Below are positions 14,080-26,600 of a stretch of DNA of 64,000 bases, in pieces. Position 1 is the stretch's first letter. Each line of letters begins with the position of its first letter. Position numbers and translations under genes: made by a program. The notes under the pieces are model-generated. The model was not told where the DNA came from. It ran no database searches and was given only the letters and a program-made list of their open reading frames with translations. Source of the stretch: Lunularia cruciata (lineage: Eukaryota; Streptophyta; Marchantiopsida; Lunulariales; Lunulariaceae). The stretch lies in NCBI GenBank assembly GCA_948567375.1, contig OX419757.1, positions 65,286,001-65,350,000 on the forward strand. Direction: 5' to 3'.

Positions 14080-14470
14080 TATTCTCCCACTACTAATTGG
14101 TGATGTCCTTGTTGCCATGGAATCTTCAAACTCTTGGATGGTAGTTTGTGCATTATGGAGATGAGAGAAAGGGGTTCCCGTGTGACATCATGAAGAGTAT
14201 ACCCTATCCAAAGGACCCAATATTCCTTGTGTCGTTGGTGGTCACATTGGATGTCACAACATGTGAGTATACTATCAGCTTTGTATTCCTCATAGTCATT
14301 GACAAGGATGGGAGGAGGAGGAAGTTGAACAAAAATGGAAAGGAAGATGGATTAGAAATAAAGGGTTTTAACTTTGAAATATGGAAGACAAGATAGATCC
14401 ACATATGACTACGTAAGGCAAGTTGAGAAGCAATAGAAGAAATGATTTGAGTAACATCAAATGGACCTAT
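14080..14470 (-). pseudogene. Chromovirus pol 3' end (chromodomain region), degenerate
   Basis: On the minus strand this aligns with the chromodomain-encoding end of the chromovirus at 47096-47400: the same order of tggtgatgtccttgt, a gaggttcccgtgt-like word, ccaaaggacc and the upstream tggacctat. It is full of stops. The similarity stops abruptly at 14470, where an LTR of another family begins. Confidence 0.65.
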
Positions 14471-15066
14471 TGTAATGTTTTAAGGCTAGGAGAATCCCCA
14501 AGAGAAACACCAGAGAAGAAACACAAAGTTTCAGTGCTCAATACTCCCATGTCCCAAAGGAGCACCTTGCCTTTATTATATAGCAAAGAGATCTCTTCAA
14601 AGGAAGCACCACCCTTAGATTAGATACATGGATTGGTGACATGCAAGCAAGCTCCACCCTTAGATTAGTTGCATGGATGGATGATATGTTGATCCTTGTC
14701 TTATTTGGTTGGTCAAACAAGTTTAACCAAAGGGAATCTTTAGAGAATATTCTTGTAGGAAGCGCAAAATAGTATAAGTAGGGTACTGTTGGAAAGATCT
14801 TGACAAGGCAATCATAGGGAAGAGAAGGAAATATCATTTTTTAGAGAGGGAGTGATTTTTCATTTTCAAAGCCTAATTCCTTTGTTTAGGCTTCCAAAAT
14901 CGACTCTAAAGTTTTCAAGGTGTTTTAGACCTCTACCTTATTAGTGGAAGTACTCTTTTGGTGACAACTCTATCTGGTCAACTTAGACTATTATATATAA
15001 CATTCTTCTAGATATTACCAAGCCAATATTCACCTCTAGATAATATGTCTAGCTGATGGTATTACA
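14471..15066 (-). repeat. LTR of the Ty3 family also seen at 35661 and 53278
   Basis: It begins tgtaatg and ends ggtattaca, so the ends are TG...CA. It shares words such as gagaagaaacac, aaaggagcacctt, ttggtcaaacaag and ctctagataatatgtctag with the LTRs of the large Ty3 element. It is shorter (596 bp) because it has only one copy of the block duplicated in the others. It sits as the 3' LTR of the minus-strand relic that follows and interrupts the chromovirus pol to its left. Confidence 0.75.
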
Positions 15067-17305
15067 AATCTCTTCCTTTTAAAATGCAACATCCTTTGTT
15101 GCAAAGATGTTGCTTAAAAGATTGCACTAACACCGGTGCATGGGTCAAGTTGGCTATTGGTTCCCATGTTGATTCATACAATGGGTAACTACAAGATATT
15201 CCACACAAAGATGGCGGGTACCACAAATGCATTTTTGGAGAATGAGTTTGACTTCATATTCCTCTATGCCATCAATGTGTTAAACAAGGTCTAACTTTTT
15301 GTATGGAAGGAAAGTGAAAATTTTTGGATGCATATCTTCATAGTAAGGAAACATGGAACACAAGATGGATCTTCATGTGTGGTGGTGATAGGCCATTGTG
15401 CCAATTCAATGAAGGATGGGCAAAGGCCCAATAAAATGAAGTTTGAGCTTATGATGGCCAATTAATGTGAGGTTTGTTGTAGAAAACCAAACTTGATCCT
15501 CAATGTTGAACCCCATGTGCTTGTAATGTGCATCTACATACTATTTTTGTCAATTTTGGGCAATCTGCAACTTGTGCTTGGTGTTCTCTACACCCTAGTG
15601 GATTCTAGAAACAAAAGTGTTGACAATGTCAACCTTTGTAGCCATTGGATGGACCTTCACCAAGGTTGAAGGTGTGAAAGGGTGATCTCCATACATGAGG
15701 AAGAATAATGTGACTTGTGTAGATTCATTCATTAAATTGTTGTACGTAAATTCCACCAGTGGAAGTAAGGTGTCCCATATTTCTTGCTCATCTAAGGTGA
15801 AGCCTTGGAGCATGTCTTCAATAGTGTGATTAGCTTGCTTTTTTTGTCCATTGATTTGTGGATGGTATGTTGTGGACATGGTTAGTTTGGTTTTGAAGAC
15901 CCCAAAGATCCAAAACAAACTAATGAATTGAATGCCTTGATCGATGATGAGCACTAGAGACAAGTTATGGTAAGAAAAGACTGTAGCCAAGTACAATTGA
16001 GCCAATTATGGAGTAGTCACATCCTTGTTTGTAAGACCCACGTGAATCATTTTGCTAAGTCAATCTACAAAGACTACAATGGAGTCAAACCTTGAGGTGG
16101 TCTTGAGCAATTCACAAACTAGATCCATGCTGACCTATTCCCAATGTTATGTATGATTAGGGAGTGATCGAAGGAGTCTCATGGGAGCTTGATTAAAGGC
16201 TTTATTTTTTTGACAAAGTAGGTAGTTTCAAAATATTCCATCATATATTCCATGCTGATCTTGGGCCAATAGTAATGGCATTTGACTGCATCTAAGGTCT
16301 TGTGCGCTACAACATGACTTGCAATAGTGCAATCATGACATTTTGCTAGGATGGTGGTTCTTAGGTTTGGGGCATTTGGGATATATAACATACCATCATG
16401 AAAAGTGAGTCCTTGGGTACTAGTTACACCTTTGCATGATTGAGCTCCTACAATCTATGGGTCAGTTTTGTATCAATAAGAATCCTTGGCTAGAATTTTG
16501 GCTTCATCTTGACCTTTACCACTAAATTATTTACTATATGCATTTGGGTGAATGTATCTACAAGTTGCTTCTTACCTTCCACATATATGATCATCACGTT
16601 GAACCATTACCTCTACTCTACCCATCCAATTTGTCAATGATATAGATCCTTACATGTCTCAAGATAGACTAGAGATTTGTGGTCTATCTCCACTATAAAT
16701 GCCTTCTTGCCATGATAGCGCTTCCAATGCTTGGTTGCAAGGACAATGTCTCACTCTTCTTGTTCAATGGTGTGGTAGTTGTGATCTACTTGTAGTAGCT
16801 TTTAAGAGAATATGCAATTGGGTTCCATCCATCACTCCATTCTTGTTGTAGAAATACTCTTGTTGCAATGCTTAATACATCTATATTGAACTTGATTGGA
16901 CCTTTTGGGTCATACCATTTCAAGATCGATGCTTGTAGAATACATCTTTTAATTCCTGAAAGGCTAATTCTGATGGAGTTTTCCACATCTACTTGTTCCC
17001 CTTGCCAAGTAGTGTTGTTAGAGGTTGTAATGACCTTGGATAAGTCTTTGATAAATTAATGATAGAACCTTGTTAGTCTCAAGAAACTCTTGAGTTTAGT
17101 CTGATTTTCTAGAGCACCTTATTTTTGAATGACCTCTATTTTATTTTGTAACACTTGGATACCTTCTACACTTACCTATGCCCCAAGTAGTCTACTTCAA
17201 ACTTGCCAAACTTGCATTTTGAGAATTTAGCATGCAACTAATTTTCTTGTAGAAGCACAAGGATTTATCATAGATATTGCTTGTACTCCATTATCATCAT
17301 CCTAT
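15067..17305 (-). pseudogene. Ty3-type pol remnant (RT, RNase H, integrase), same family as 36408-39885
   Basis: Read on the minus strand, fragments occur in pol order: RT and RNase H pieces near 17300-16780, an HHCC-like integrase segment at 16179-16391 (with YYWPKI), and an integrase core and 3' part at 15595-16005, where YHPQINGQ and FTYNN are recognisable. Numerous stops and frameshifts separate them. The left edge (aaatctcttccttttaaaatgc) matches 36408 onward in the nested Ty3 element. Gag and the 5' LTR are missing; another LTR sequence starts at 17306. Confidence 0.75.
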
Positions 17306-17400
17306 TGTAATACTCCGAGGACAAGAGAAATCTTCAAGAGAGATACAAGAGAGAAAATACAAATTTCACACTCAATCCTTTGATGCCCCAAAGGAGTTTA
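17306..17400. repeat. LTR-terminus-like sequence cutting the Ty3 relic
   Basis: It starts tgtaatactcc and for about 95 bases matches the end of the 751-bp solo LTR at 19325-20075 in reverse complement (cacactcaat, then gatgccccaaaggag). It then diverges into unrelated, pyrimidine-rich DNA. It may be the end of a related but distinct LTR whose other end is lost in the assembly gap. Confidence 0.5.
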
Positions 17401-17479
17401 GACTAACTTCAGACTATACAATGACCACACCTGAGGTTCACTAACTATTCAAGCACGGAAATAAATAAATCAACTTGAA

Positions 17480-18857
17480 CCAAGTTCTAATCCCTATTCC
17501 CTACAAATTTTCATCTCTCTGTTCTTCTGCAGCTCCTTTTGAGTTTTCCTTGCAAACTTTTCACCGTTCTCCTTCTCGTCCTATCACAGCCCAAGCAACT
17601 CTTTCAAAGCACTTCTTCTCTTCTCTGTCTTGTCATAGCCAAGCAACTCTCTTGAAACACTTCTTCTCTTCTCTATCCCATCACAACCGAGGCAATACTC
17701 ACTCTTGAAATTTCTGCCCTTCTCTGTCCAGTCACATGCAAGGCAAAAATCACTCTCAATATTTTCTGCCCCTCTCTGTCCTATCACAATCAAGGCCAAA
17801 CTCACTCTCAAAATTTTTTGCCCTTCTCTGTCCTATCAAAGTCAAGGCAAACTCACTCTTGAAATTTTATGCCCTTCTTTATCCTGTCACAGTCAAGGCA
17901 AAACTCACTCTCAACATTTGTTGCCGTTCTTTGTCCTATCACAATCAAGGCAAACCTCACTCACTCACAAAATTTTCAGCCCTTCTTTGTCCTATCACAG
18001 TCAAGGCAAAAATCACTCTCAAAATTTTCTATCTCTTCTATGTCCCTGTCCAATCTAGACCTAAACTCTGCTCGGCTAGATCAATACTATGTTCAGTCCA
18101 TATCAAACTAACTTCAAAAATTCTTCTCTTCCTCTTACTTCTCTATCCAGGCAAATTCAATTTCAAATCTTCTTCTCTTCCTCTAATTCTGCCCAAGCCA
18201 GGCCACTTCAAAAGTTTCCGGCTCTCTCTCTCTGTCCAGACCTCACTTTGAGACTTCTTCCTGCTTGTCACCCCCTGCACACACGTTCCTCTTGATGCTC
18301 TCTATCATTTTGCCCAAGAAACCATTTGGTGGTCTTCTTGTTCCTCTATTCCTTGACTAGACCTAACTCTAGTCCTTCTCAAAAATTCCCTCAGACCTCC
18401 TTCTTCTTGTCACCGAGGCCACATTCCTCCTTTGAATGTTCTCCAGCCCTCTATGCAGCCAGGCCATTCCTTCAAGATTTCTTTCCATCCTTTCTCTTGA
18501 TGCACTTCTTCTCTCTTCTCTATCCTACAAAACCCTCTCAAAATTTCACTGTCCTTCTAACCCCCAATGCCCTTCAATGAGTCTTTTTGTCACTCCTCAA
18601 TGCCCTATCCTGTCCACTTCTCACTCAAAATTCCTATTCTCTTCCTTTGTCCTCAACCCTCCTTTGGAACTTTCTCCCTCACTCTCTTTTTTGTCTAGGC
18701 CTCTCCTCTCAAAGAATTTTCTCTTCCCAAAACCCTTTAGTGCCTTCTTTGAATGATTCTCTCTCCCTGGTGCTATCATAGTTCACACAAGCCCTTCACA
18801 ATTCACACAAGCCCTCTTCCTCTCAAAGAGTCTCCTGACCAAACCCTCCTTTCCTTT
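17480..18857. repeat. Pyrimidine-rich tract
   Basis: The plus strand is strongly biased to C and T, in words such as cttctctgtcc and ctcactctc. Overlapping open frames occur in all three plus frames because few stop codons can form; their Ser/Leu/Phe-rich translations are not credible proteins. A 52-bp minisatellite forms the first part. The tract runs into the gap at 18858. A similar tract lies at 56810-58720. Confidence 0.8.
17584..18055. repeat. Minisatellite, about 9 diverged copies of a 52-bp unit
   Basis: The unit contains ctgtcctatcaca(g/a)tcaagg, then aactcactctc and aaattttctgccc. Copies recur at spacings of about 50-56 bases. Because the period is not a multiple of three, all three plus frames read similar peptides in rotation, which argues against coding. 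Confidence 0.85.
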
Positions 18858-19057
18858 NNNNNNNNNNNNNNNNNNNNNNNNNNNNNNNNNNNNNNNNNNN
18901 NNNNNNNNNNNNNNNNNNNNNNNNNNNNNNNNNNNNNNNNNNNNNNNNNNNNNNNNNNNNNNNNNNNNNNNNNNNNNNNNNNNNNNNNNNNNNNNNNNNN
19001 NNNNNNNNNNNNNNNNNNNNNNNNNNNNNNNNNNNNNNNNNNNNNNNNNNNNNNNNN
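18858..19057. other. Assembly gap (200 N)
   Basis: Exactly 200 unknown bases, a typical fixed-size scaffold gap. Sequence to the left is pyrimidine-rich repeat; to the right is an integrase remnant of the PHD-finger element family. The true distance is unknown and the join may be unreliable. Long X-filled frames across it are artefacts. Confidence 0.98.
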
Positions 19058-19324
19058 ATCCATTGTAGATATACATAGTCACCTGGATGAAATTGATAGA
19101 TTGAGTGTTTATAACTTCCTCCTCGAATAGTAGCATAACGTAAGGTATCCCTATGCTGAGCAATTGCCAAGTTCTCAAAGGCCATACACATCACTCTCCA
19201 AAAGATCTCTACCCATTGAGAATATGTGCTCACCCATACATCTGGATCATCCAAGTCCAAGACTACAGTAGCATCTCGACAAATGACTATAGGTAAATTT
19301 GGATCTTGTCAATAGAGTAGAAAG
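19058..19324 (-). pseudogene. Integrase C-terminal part of the PHD-finger Ty3 family, relic, downstream half
   Basis: The minus-strand translation keeps LDDPDVW, MAFENLAIAQHRDTLRYA and FHPGDYVYLQ, matching the integrase at 60392-61432. The PHD finger expected downstream falls in the assembly gap. The other half of the relic starts at 20076, after a solo LTR. Confidence 0.85.
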
Positions 19325-20075
19325 TGTAATACCAAGAGCTAGCCATATGATCTAGATGTGAAATTTGGTTTGGTAACATCTAGAATGATGTTATACATGA
19401 TGGTCAAAATAGATCAGATAGAAGTATCACCAAAAGAGTACTTCTCCTAATAGGGCAAAAACCAAAATAGACTTGAAGACCTTAGAATCAATAGCTAGAC
19501 ATATGATTTAAAGGTGAGAATTAGTTTGGTAACATCTGGAAGGAAGTTACACATGATGGACTGAGAGGTCAAAAAGAGTTATGACCAAAAGGGGACTTCT
19601 ACTAATAGAGTAGGAACCAAAATATGATTGAAATCTTTGAAGGCAATTTTTGAGGCCTAAATGAGTGAATTAGACCTCAAAAATGTGCCTATTCCCCCCC
19701 CCCCCCCCCCCCCGCAAACAAAGGAAAGGCTGGCCTTCCCTCCCCCCTAGTTTTTCTCATTGAGAGCTTTCCAATGGTACCTTACCCACATGATTTTGAG
19801 ATTCCTACAAGAAGATTCCCTAAAAGATTCCCTCCGGTCAAAGCTTGTTTGACCAACCAAATAGGACCTGGACTGACATGTCACCCATCCCATTAAGTAA
19901 TCTAAGGGTGGAGCTTGCTGACATGTCACCTATTTGTGTGCCTAATCCTATAGTGGAGCTTCCTTGGAGGAGATCCTCTTGGTCAATATAATAAAGAGAA
20001 GGTGCTCCTTTGGGGCATCAAATGATTGAGTGTGAAATCTGTGTTTTCTCTCTTCTCTTGTCTTGGAGTATTACA
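19325..20075 (+). repeat. Solo LTR (751 bp) of the large Ty3 family
   Basis: It starts tgtaatacc and ends gtattaca, so ends are TG...CA. No internal domain is present. It splits the integrase relic cleanly: gagtagaaag to the left and taaggagaaggatgc to the right are contiguous in the related element near 61000. The flanking 5-mers, gaaag (left) and aaaaa (right), look like a decayed target-site duplication. It carries a diverged duplication of about 156 bp (starts near 19336 and 19492) and a 21-base poly-C run. Confidence 0.85.
19693..19713. repeat. Poly-C homopolymer, 21 bases
   Basis: An uninterrupted run of 21 C inside the solo LTR. The related LTR copy near 46388 has only short C runs here, so this is a local expansion or an assembly artefact. 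Confidence 0.95.
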
Positions 20076-20885
20076 AAAAATAAGGAGAAGGATGCTTAAG
20101 AGGCTTGCTGGCTGAATCGGTAGCCCATAGCCAACCAAGGTAACTGAAGATCCCAAGTGGTCTCTCTACAAACCATACTTCCGCAATCCTCTCTTTATTG
20201 TCTAAATCACTCTCTTTACTAAGCCATCTGCCTCAAGGTGATCTTGGGAGGTAGTATGATGATCAATCAAAGCCTTGTCATACAAGACCTAAAACTTCCC
20301 CAAGAACTCTGTACCTTGATCAGTCAAAATCTCAGCTAGTGCACCAAAATGATTGAGAACCCAATCCAAGAACGAGTAAGTCATCACTTCATTGGACTTG
20401 TCAAGAAGTACCATCAACTCAATCCACTTGGAGGAGTGCTCCACCATCACCCAAACATACCGATGATGTCTCACAATTAACGGTAAAAGTCCAACAAAGT
20501 TCAAACTCTAGCAATATCCCAATCCTACGATAGGTAATGGGTCTAATTGTGACATAGGGGCATTAAATGATGCTCTAACTTGGTCACAAACCAAACATCT
20601 AGCAACAAAATAGTGTACATTGGTCTGCATACCATGCCACCAATAATGACTCTAGAGCAAGCTATATGTATGCTTTACTCCAAAATGACCTAGCTCCTCA
20701 TGAGCACGACTTACCAACTATAGTCTTTGAGATGGAAGTGGTACTTCTTTCACTCTCTCATCCTCTCATGTATGCAAAAGGTGTCTGCCATCCCATCTGA
20801 ATTATCTGGCTTGCTAAAGAACATGGTCTCTCTCCTTGGTCCCAACTGTGCCACCCACAACACTAGTGCAAAGATAGTCCACCAT
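20076..20885 (-). pseudogene. Integrase relic of the PHD-finger Ty3 family, upstream half
   Basis: On the minus strand, 20289-20504 retains RHHRYVWVMVEHSSKWIEL and LTDQGTEFLG, the integrase core. The part up to 20885 matches the zinc-binding region and RNase H junction of the element at 61436-61830. Stops and frameshifts are frequent. Similarity ends near 20885, so the 5' half of pol is missing. Confidence 0.8.
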
Positions 20886-23536
20886 CTTTGTGTTGCTCAA
20901 TGAATAACACTTCTTCTTCTTTAGTGTGACTATTGGTACCACTTGCTTCACCTCAACAAAGATACTATACTTAGCAAATTCTGCATCTGCATCTTGGTGA
21001 TTCTTGATTGTTCTTGGTCCTTTGGGATGAGTTGCAAAGTACTTCTCAAAAATAAATTAATTGCTTCCTTTCAAATTGCACTTATTTTTCTCTCAAATAC
21101 CTCTCAAATTGCTTCATCTCATCTTCCCTAAGTAAATTCAACCCCATGTAGAAATAAATTGAAAATGAGGTAGGGTAGGTGTCTCCTCCATCCTCCTTGA
21201 ACTCCTTAATCATGGACCAAGCCTACCAATAAAAACATATAGGTCCAATTTATAAGTCCTCCTTGATATAATTGCACAAAAAGGATTGCTTAGTTTATGG
21301 TTAAGTAGGTTTTTTTTTTGGAAAAATTCATAATTGATTGAACTATACACATACAAGTAGGATCCTTATAAGTTGCTACTCTCCAACCATTACTAGTTGA
21401 TCTCTTCTTTACAAAAAAGTTGGTTGTAATTATGGAATTCCTATCCGATATCCCCAAACATGGTATCTATGATCATTGCTCTAGAAGGACATATGTCACC
21501 TCCTAGCATTATCCTCTAGTGCTCTTCTGTCCAACTGTAAGGGTTACCTCATAGATTCCTAGTTGCACTCTTGGTCCTCTTCATCATCTCTGGAATGATG
21601 GCAAGTGAACACAACTCCCAATTCCAAAGCAAGAACATTAGATGTTTTCTCTAGAGTAAATCACTCCTTGCTATCATTGCACATTTGTCTATTATTGAGG
21701 ATTGAAGGATTACATGAGGGATCTTCCTCCTCATGACATTTCTTGCTCACACAATCTTTATGAATTGTGGGTGTTACAACTACAAAGAACTATCAACTAC
21801 AAAGTGATTAAGACTTTAATGTTCTTTGGAATGTTCTTGAAAATTTCTAGCAAGTGGTGAGATTACTTGGACGGCACTTAGTTTTATAGCCAAGGATCCT
21901 TTGGTAATAGTCTCCTGTGGTTGAACCATAACTATCCTCATGTGAGAACTCTCTGACATGCACCAAGGGTCCTTGGCGGGGGTTCTTTATCTAGGTAGCA
22001 ACACCATTCAAATTGCCATATGGTCTTTGGTTCAAGGATTCTTTGTACTTGTCTTCTTCTGTTCCAACTTGCCTTCTGACTTGACTTCTTTGTATTGAAT
22101 AGATTTTTGGAGATGTCTTGTTTGTACCCTAAATGCACAATGATGAAATCCAAAGAACACCCATACAAGTGGTTTCTTCCCATGAACATGAAAATAGCTT
22201 GCTCTATCTTTACTAAGAAGAAGTAAATAAATAAATTACAAACTTATGCAAAAAGGTGGACACGACATGGTGTTCAAAAAGGTTCAGTAAATAAAGAGGT
22301 TAAGATTTTTTTACCTTATTTATTAACTTCTTTTGTATTACATAGATTCATGAATAAATCTATGAAAGTAGTATGCATGAATCTCATAAAAGATTAAGAA
22401 GAAATAAGAAGACAGAAAATAACATAGCTATATTTTTTCAAGTTTGGTTGGACTATGATCTTAAAGAGTTGAGTAACTTTGATAATCTAAAGATATGATT
22501 AATGAAAACCATATATTTTCAACGCTGACCATGGTTATGAAAAAAATTGATTCAATTGAGCTGATTGATCAAACCACAAACGGATAATAGCTTGAATCAT
22601 TGAAAAAACTACGCATCAAATGAAGCAAAATTACAATTACAAATTTGAATACATGAATTTTTACACTTTGAGTTTTAATTATATTTAAATATATCATATT
22701 TCTACATCATTTCTTTGAATACTAATCAAAGTATACCAGTGACTTGACTGTTGGATACAATATTCTGAATGAGCTTGGATTGAATTTCATGATAACTGAG
22801 CTTTACAAATATGAGATGACATGTGAACAAATGCTATAATGTGATGCTTGTTCCATAGATTTGTTTGGGGCGTGGGTTTTCAATTTGCGTTATAGAACGG
22901 AGTGATTTACACAGAGCAGCCATAAAGACAAACTGCTGTGAAATTGAACGGGCCTATAGTTTTTATTCTAAATTTTTCTTGAAGTTTTTTGGAGAATTTA
23001 TGTAAATGGTAGAAGCCTGTGAAATCCTACAAGTCAACGCGTCAACACATTTCGAAGATTCTATAGACAATCCGTACATTCTAAAATTCTACGAGAAGTT
23101 TGCATGGATAGCTTACTGACAACCCCCTAGAGACAACTTAGTTGTAAACAAGGAGTTCAACCCCACGTAATACCTGCTCACAAGATGAGAAGTTGAGGTG
23201 TTGAGCCCTCGATGTGGCTGTACATTATAGCTTAGTCAAAGTGAAGTCCACTTGTAGAGTCCGCTGACTCCGTGGACTCGGCAAACCTTAATTTAGATCA
23301 CAAGTAGGGGGGCCCCATGTTGTCGCGCTCAGTCAACTCACATGAAGACTCCAAGTTACATCTACAAAGTTTCCCCGGAAGGTGATGCTCAATCAACGAC
23401 ACAAGACTCTCAATTCCAGTGTGACTGGTGGATGAAACTTTACTCTTTTGCGTTGAACAGCAGCAAAAGCGCTCGTGACAACTTCTTGGAAGCATCACAT
23501 GCACAGACATTCGTGCTTTGCGATTCAATTTCAGCA
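20886..23536. other. Intergenic region, no supported gene
   Basis: No protein family or clear element end is recognisable. Open frames here (for example 21938-22189) give unrecognised translations. The right end, from about 23500, resembles the upstream regions of the other VWA/Cache copies. Confidence 0.55.
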
Positions 23537-23556
23537 GTCAACGAACCGCGTAGAGG
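23537..23556 (+). promoter_or_regulatory. Conserved upstream motif, 131 bp before the start codon
   Basis: GTCAACGAACCGCGTAGAG matches the motifs upstream of copy 1 (5040) and of the broken copy 3 (30090, GTCAACCAACCGCGTAGATG) at the same distance from the ATG. The surrounding sequence is more diverged than the motif. Confidence 0.5.
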
Positions 23557-23667
23557 TTAACCGTAACCCGATACTAGAGATACCGCGGGAAGCAAGAAGT
23601 TCTAAATCGAACAGAAAAGCACATCTGAATCAGTAGGACTGTTTCCAAAATTTTCGGACTGTCAGGA

Positions 23668-26600
23668 ATGGATTTCATTTCGGTGAGGAGAGCGTATATC
23701 CGGATACTCAAAATGATGGCTTTACTCTCCATGCTTGAAGTATGCATATTAGATCCACAGCAGGAAACGAAAGGAGAAACGTACTTACGACTGATGGAGA
23801 CAAGTGTGAAGGACCTTGGAACTAAACTTGCTGAGATTTATCCTGCTCAGTGTTGTGAGTAATATGTACCACAAGATTTGTGATATAGAATGAAGAAGGA
23901 TCATATTTCTCGAGTTTGTTTCCAGCTTATATCCAATAGTGCATAAGATTTATAATCCATTGTCTGTCCAACTGTATGCAGCTGCTGTGGAGTCCTGTGA
24001 TCTGGACAGTTGCTCGCAGGATGAGTGCCTTCCTTTGACAGGTGCCATCACGTGTGTCAATGTTACTTCCGTAAGTTACTTTAGTACGTTGCTGAACGTA
24101 CTTGGTATGCATCGTGGCTTGAGTTTGAGTGTGGTCTGCAAGATGGATGCGAGTCTTTGAATCCGGCAGGTAGTAATAGTCGGTATTGCGGATGACCAGA
24201 TGGAAGAAAGATATGTTGATTGAATTCATACATACATCCTCACAAGTGTGTAAGAGGATCCAGGCTGACAACTCGATGGATCCATAGTATACAGTATGTT
24301 GCCTACCAGAGAGTCCTGGAGAACGATGGAAAGGATCGGATTGGAGAATATATGAATTTCGGCAAGTCACTCATGAACGTCTATCTTGATTCATGTGGAA
24401 TAGTTTGATATACACAGAACGCGCGTTGCAGCCAAGCATTCCCGGATAGTCGCCCTGCACTGCCAAGGTCTTACGAAAGGAGCGGTATTTCATACGTGAG
24501 GTAAGGTGTTGTACGGGTGGTGGCTTTCATCCAAGACAAATGACCATGGCCAGTCTTCTTGAAACTCCTCATATCAAATCATCTCGTTGCCCGGAAATAG
24601 GTCCAAATTCAAGCACGATTATTACGTTGCGTCAATTGTTGATTTGTCCAGGAGGGACTACTAAAGACGCAGCCGCAAGCGGTGGTATATGCATGCCAAG
24701 GCCTTGAGGTTTAAAATTAGTGTTAGAATAACTCATCTCATTCCAGTATGCTAGATTCTGAAATGATGCAGATACAAGTATGAAGATATTGGATGAGCTC
24801 TGCATCTTAAGCACACATAACCATTTCCAGGCATTCTAGAACAATCATTATCAGGCGTCGTGTCCCATCAGGAAAGTTTAAGTAGATTTCTAAATTCAGC
24901 TCTACAGCGTGGCTGTAGAGTAGCGGGTAGGTCTGAATTCCGGTCCGTCATTCGTCATTCAGTGCTTCATTAGTTTGGATATAGGCATTTGATACATGTG
25001 GCTCCCTCGGATTTGTGTAGGGACGGGACCTTAGGCGGCAAACCCGACCAATTTCAGATAAAGTCAATATGCGGGACTCAGGCACTTGACGAGACGTTTA
25101 AGCTAATTGGCAGTAGAAACTCATACTACACGGACTACTACGTTGGTTTACTCGATGGCAGCCGCCGGATTTTTCCTGGTCGGCATTTTCAAAGCCAGGT
25201 ACATATTTCTGGACGCGTCAATTGCAAATTGCGTGCTTGAGTTTCCTGATTCGTAGTGCAAAGCTTTTTGGCAGAAGTTATAAAAACTTTACAGTAATTG
25301 TTCCAACCTAGTTCCTACGATGTTTCCAAGATGTCATACATCAAGATCATGACGCAAACGATGATTCTCAAATTGATCTTACAAAAGAAGAATCATCTGC
25401 AATACAAGTTCGCTAGTTACATGCAGATGCTATGCCCCACACGTAGGCCAGTGCTTGTAATTTCAAAACCCCGACGTTTGATCTGCTAGTGAGTCTTACG
25501 ATATATATCGATTGATAATGCACCTTACCATCAAGTTTTGATTCTGTAGGGAGAGGTAGGTAAGAAAGCGTGCTACGAATATGACTGCAGGAGGCGTCCG
25601 TGGTACATCGGTGCTATTTCTCTTACAGGCAAACATCTTGTGATATTGGTGGATACAACCAATAAGGCATCTGATTCAGCAACATTGGAGCACAGCGATA
25701 CGTTGAATCTGACGAAGTTGGCTGCAATGGCGCTCCTCGACACTCTTTCGGAACATGACCTTGTAAACGTTGTCGAATTTGGTATGGAGGCACGAGCACT
25801 AAGCAATGCATCGGTAAATACTACCTCCACGAAACCCTTTGCACTCAAGCAGGTGTATATACAACATGTTTGAGCTCTCTGCATATAGATAGATTCTATG
25901 AAGTACAGAAAAATTTTGGATTTTGTGGGATGATAGGAACTGAATGCTTGAACTTACAGCCATATATGCAATCCCCATGTGCGGCCAGTTGATGCAAGCT
26001 GCATAAATTGTCTGGATATGCAGGTATCGGTGGAGTACAATAGTAAGAACCCGAAATATTCCTCAGAACTGGATGAACTTAAGATGAAAACGTCGGAAAT
26101 CAAGCCAAACTCCGTTCCCTCTTCCAGCTTGGGAACTGGTTTGCGGAAAGCCCTTGAGCTCTTCTCAGCTACACCATGCAACGCATCAGCTAGACACATA
26201 GTCCTCCTTACGAGCGGCGAGTTCGCAAATACCACAAAACTCTGGCAAACTGTGAACGATGTTGTAGAGAAGAAAATCAAGCTATTCATTTACAGCACAA
26301 TAGGACCCAAGGACAAAAACACGGTCATGTCAGACCTGGCAGATAATGTTGGTGGGATTCATTCAACCTTAATAGGGTTGAAGAATCTCTTATACCAGAT
26401 GAAGTCGTATTTTGAATACTCGGCTGCCTTGCACGAGGAGACTTTTGGTGTCAACGAGCCCTACTGGAGCCCGTTGTACACAGATTATTACAACGCCGGT
26501 GAGATTGTCACGGTTTCTCTGCCAGGTATGAAACCTTGCTGGCTCAAGCTTACGGATGGGGAATCACAGTAGGTGCACTGAGAGTGAATTACAGTCCTGT

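Noticed and set aside
17705-18251. Overlapping Ser/Leu-rich open frames in the pyrimidine tract
   Set aside because: They are a by-product of scarce stop codons on a C/T-rich strand and of a 52-bp repeat that rotates all three frames.
18753-19260. Open frames running through the N gap
   Set aside because: The gap is translated as X; only the integrase end on the minus strand right of the gap is real.
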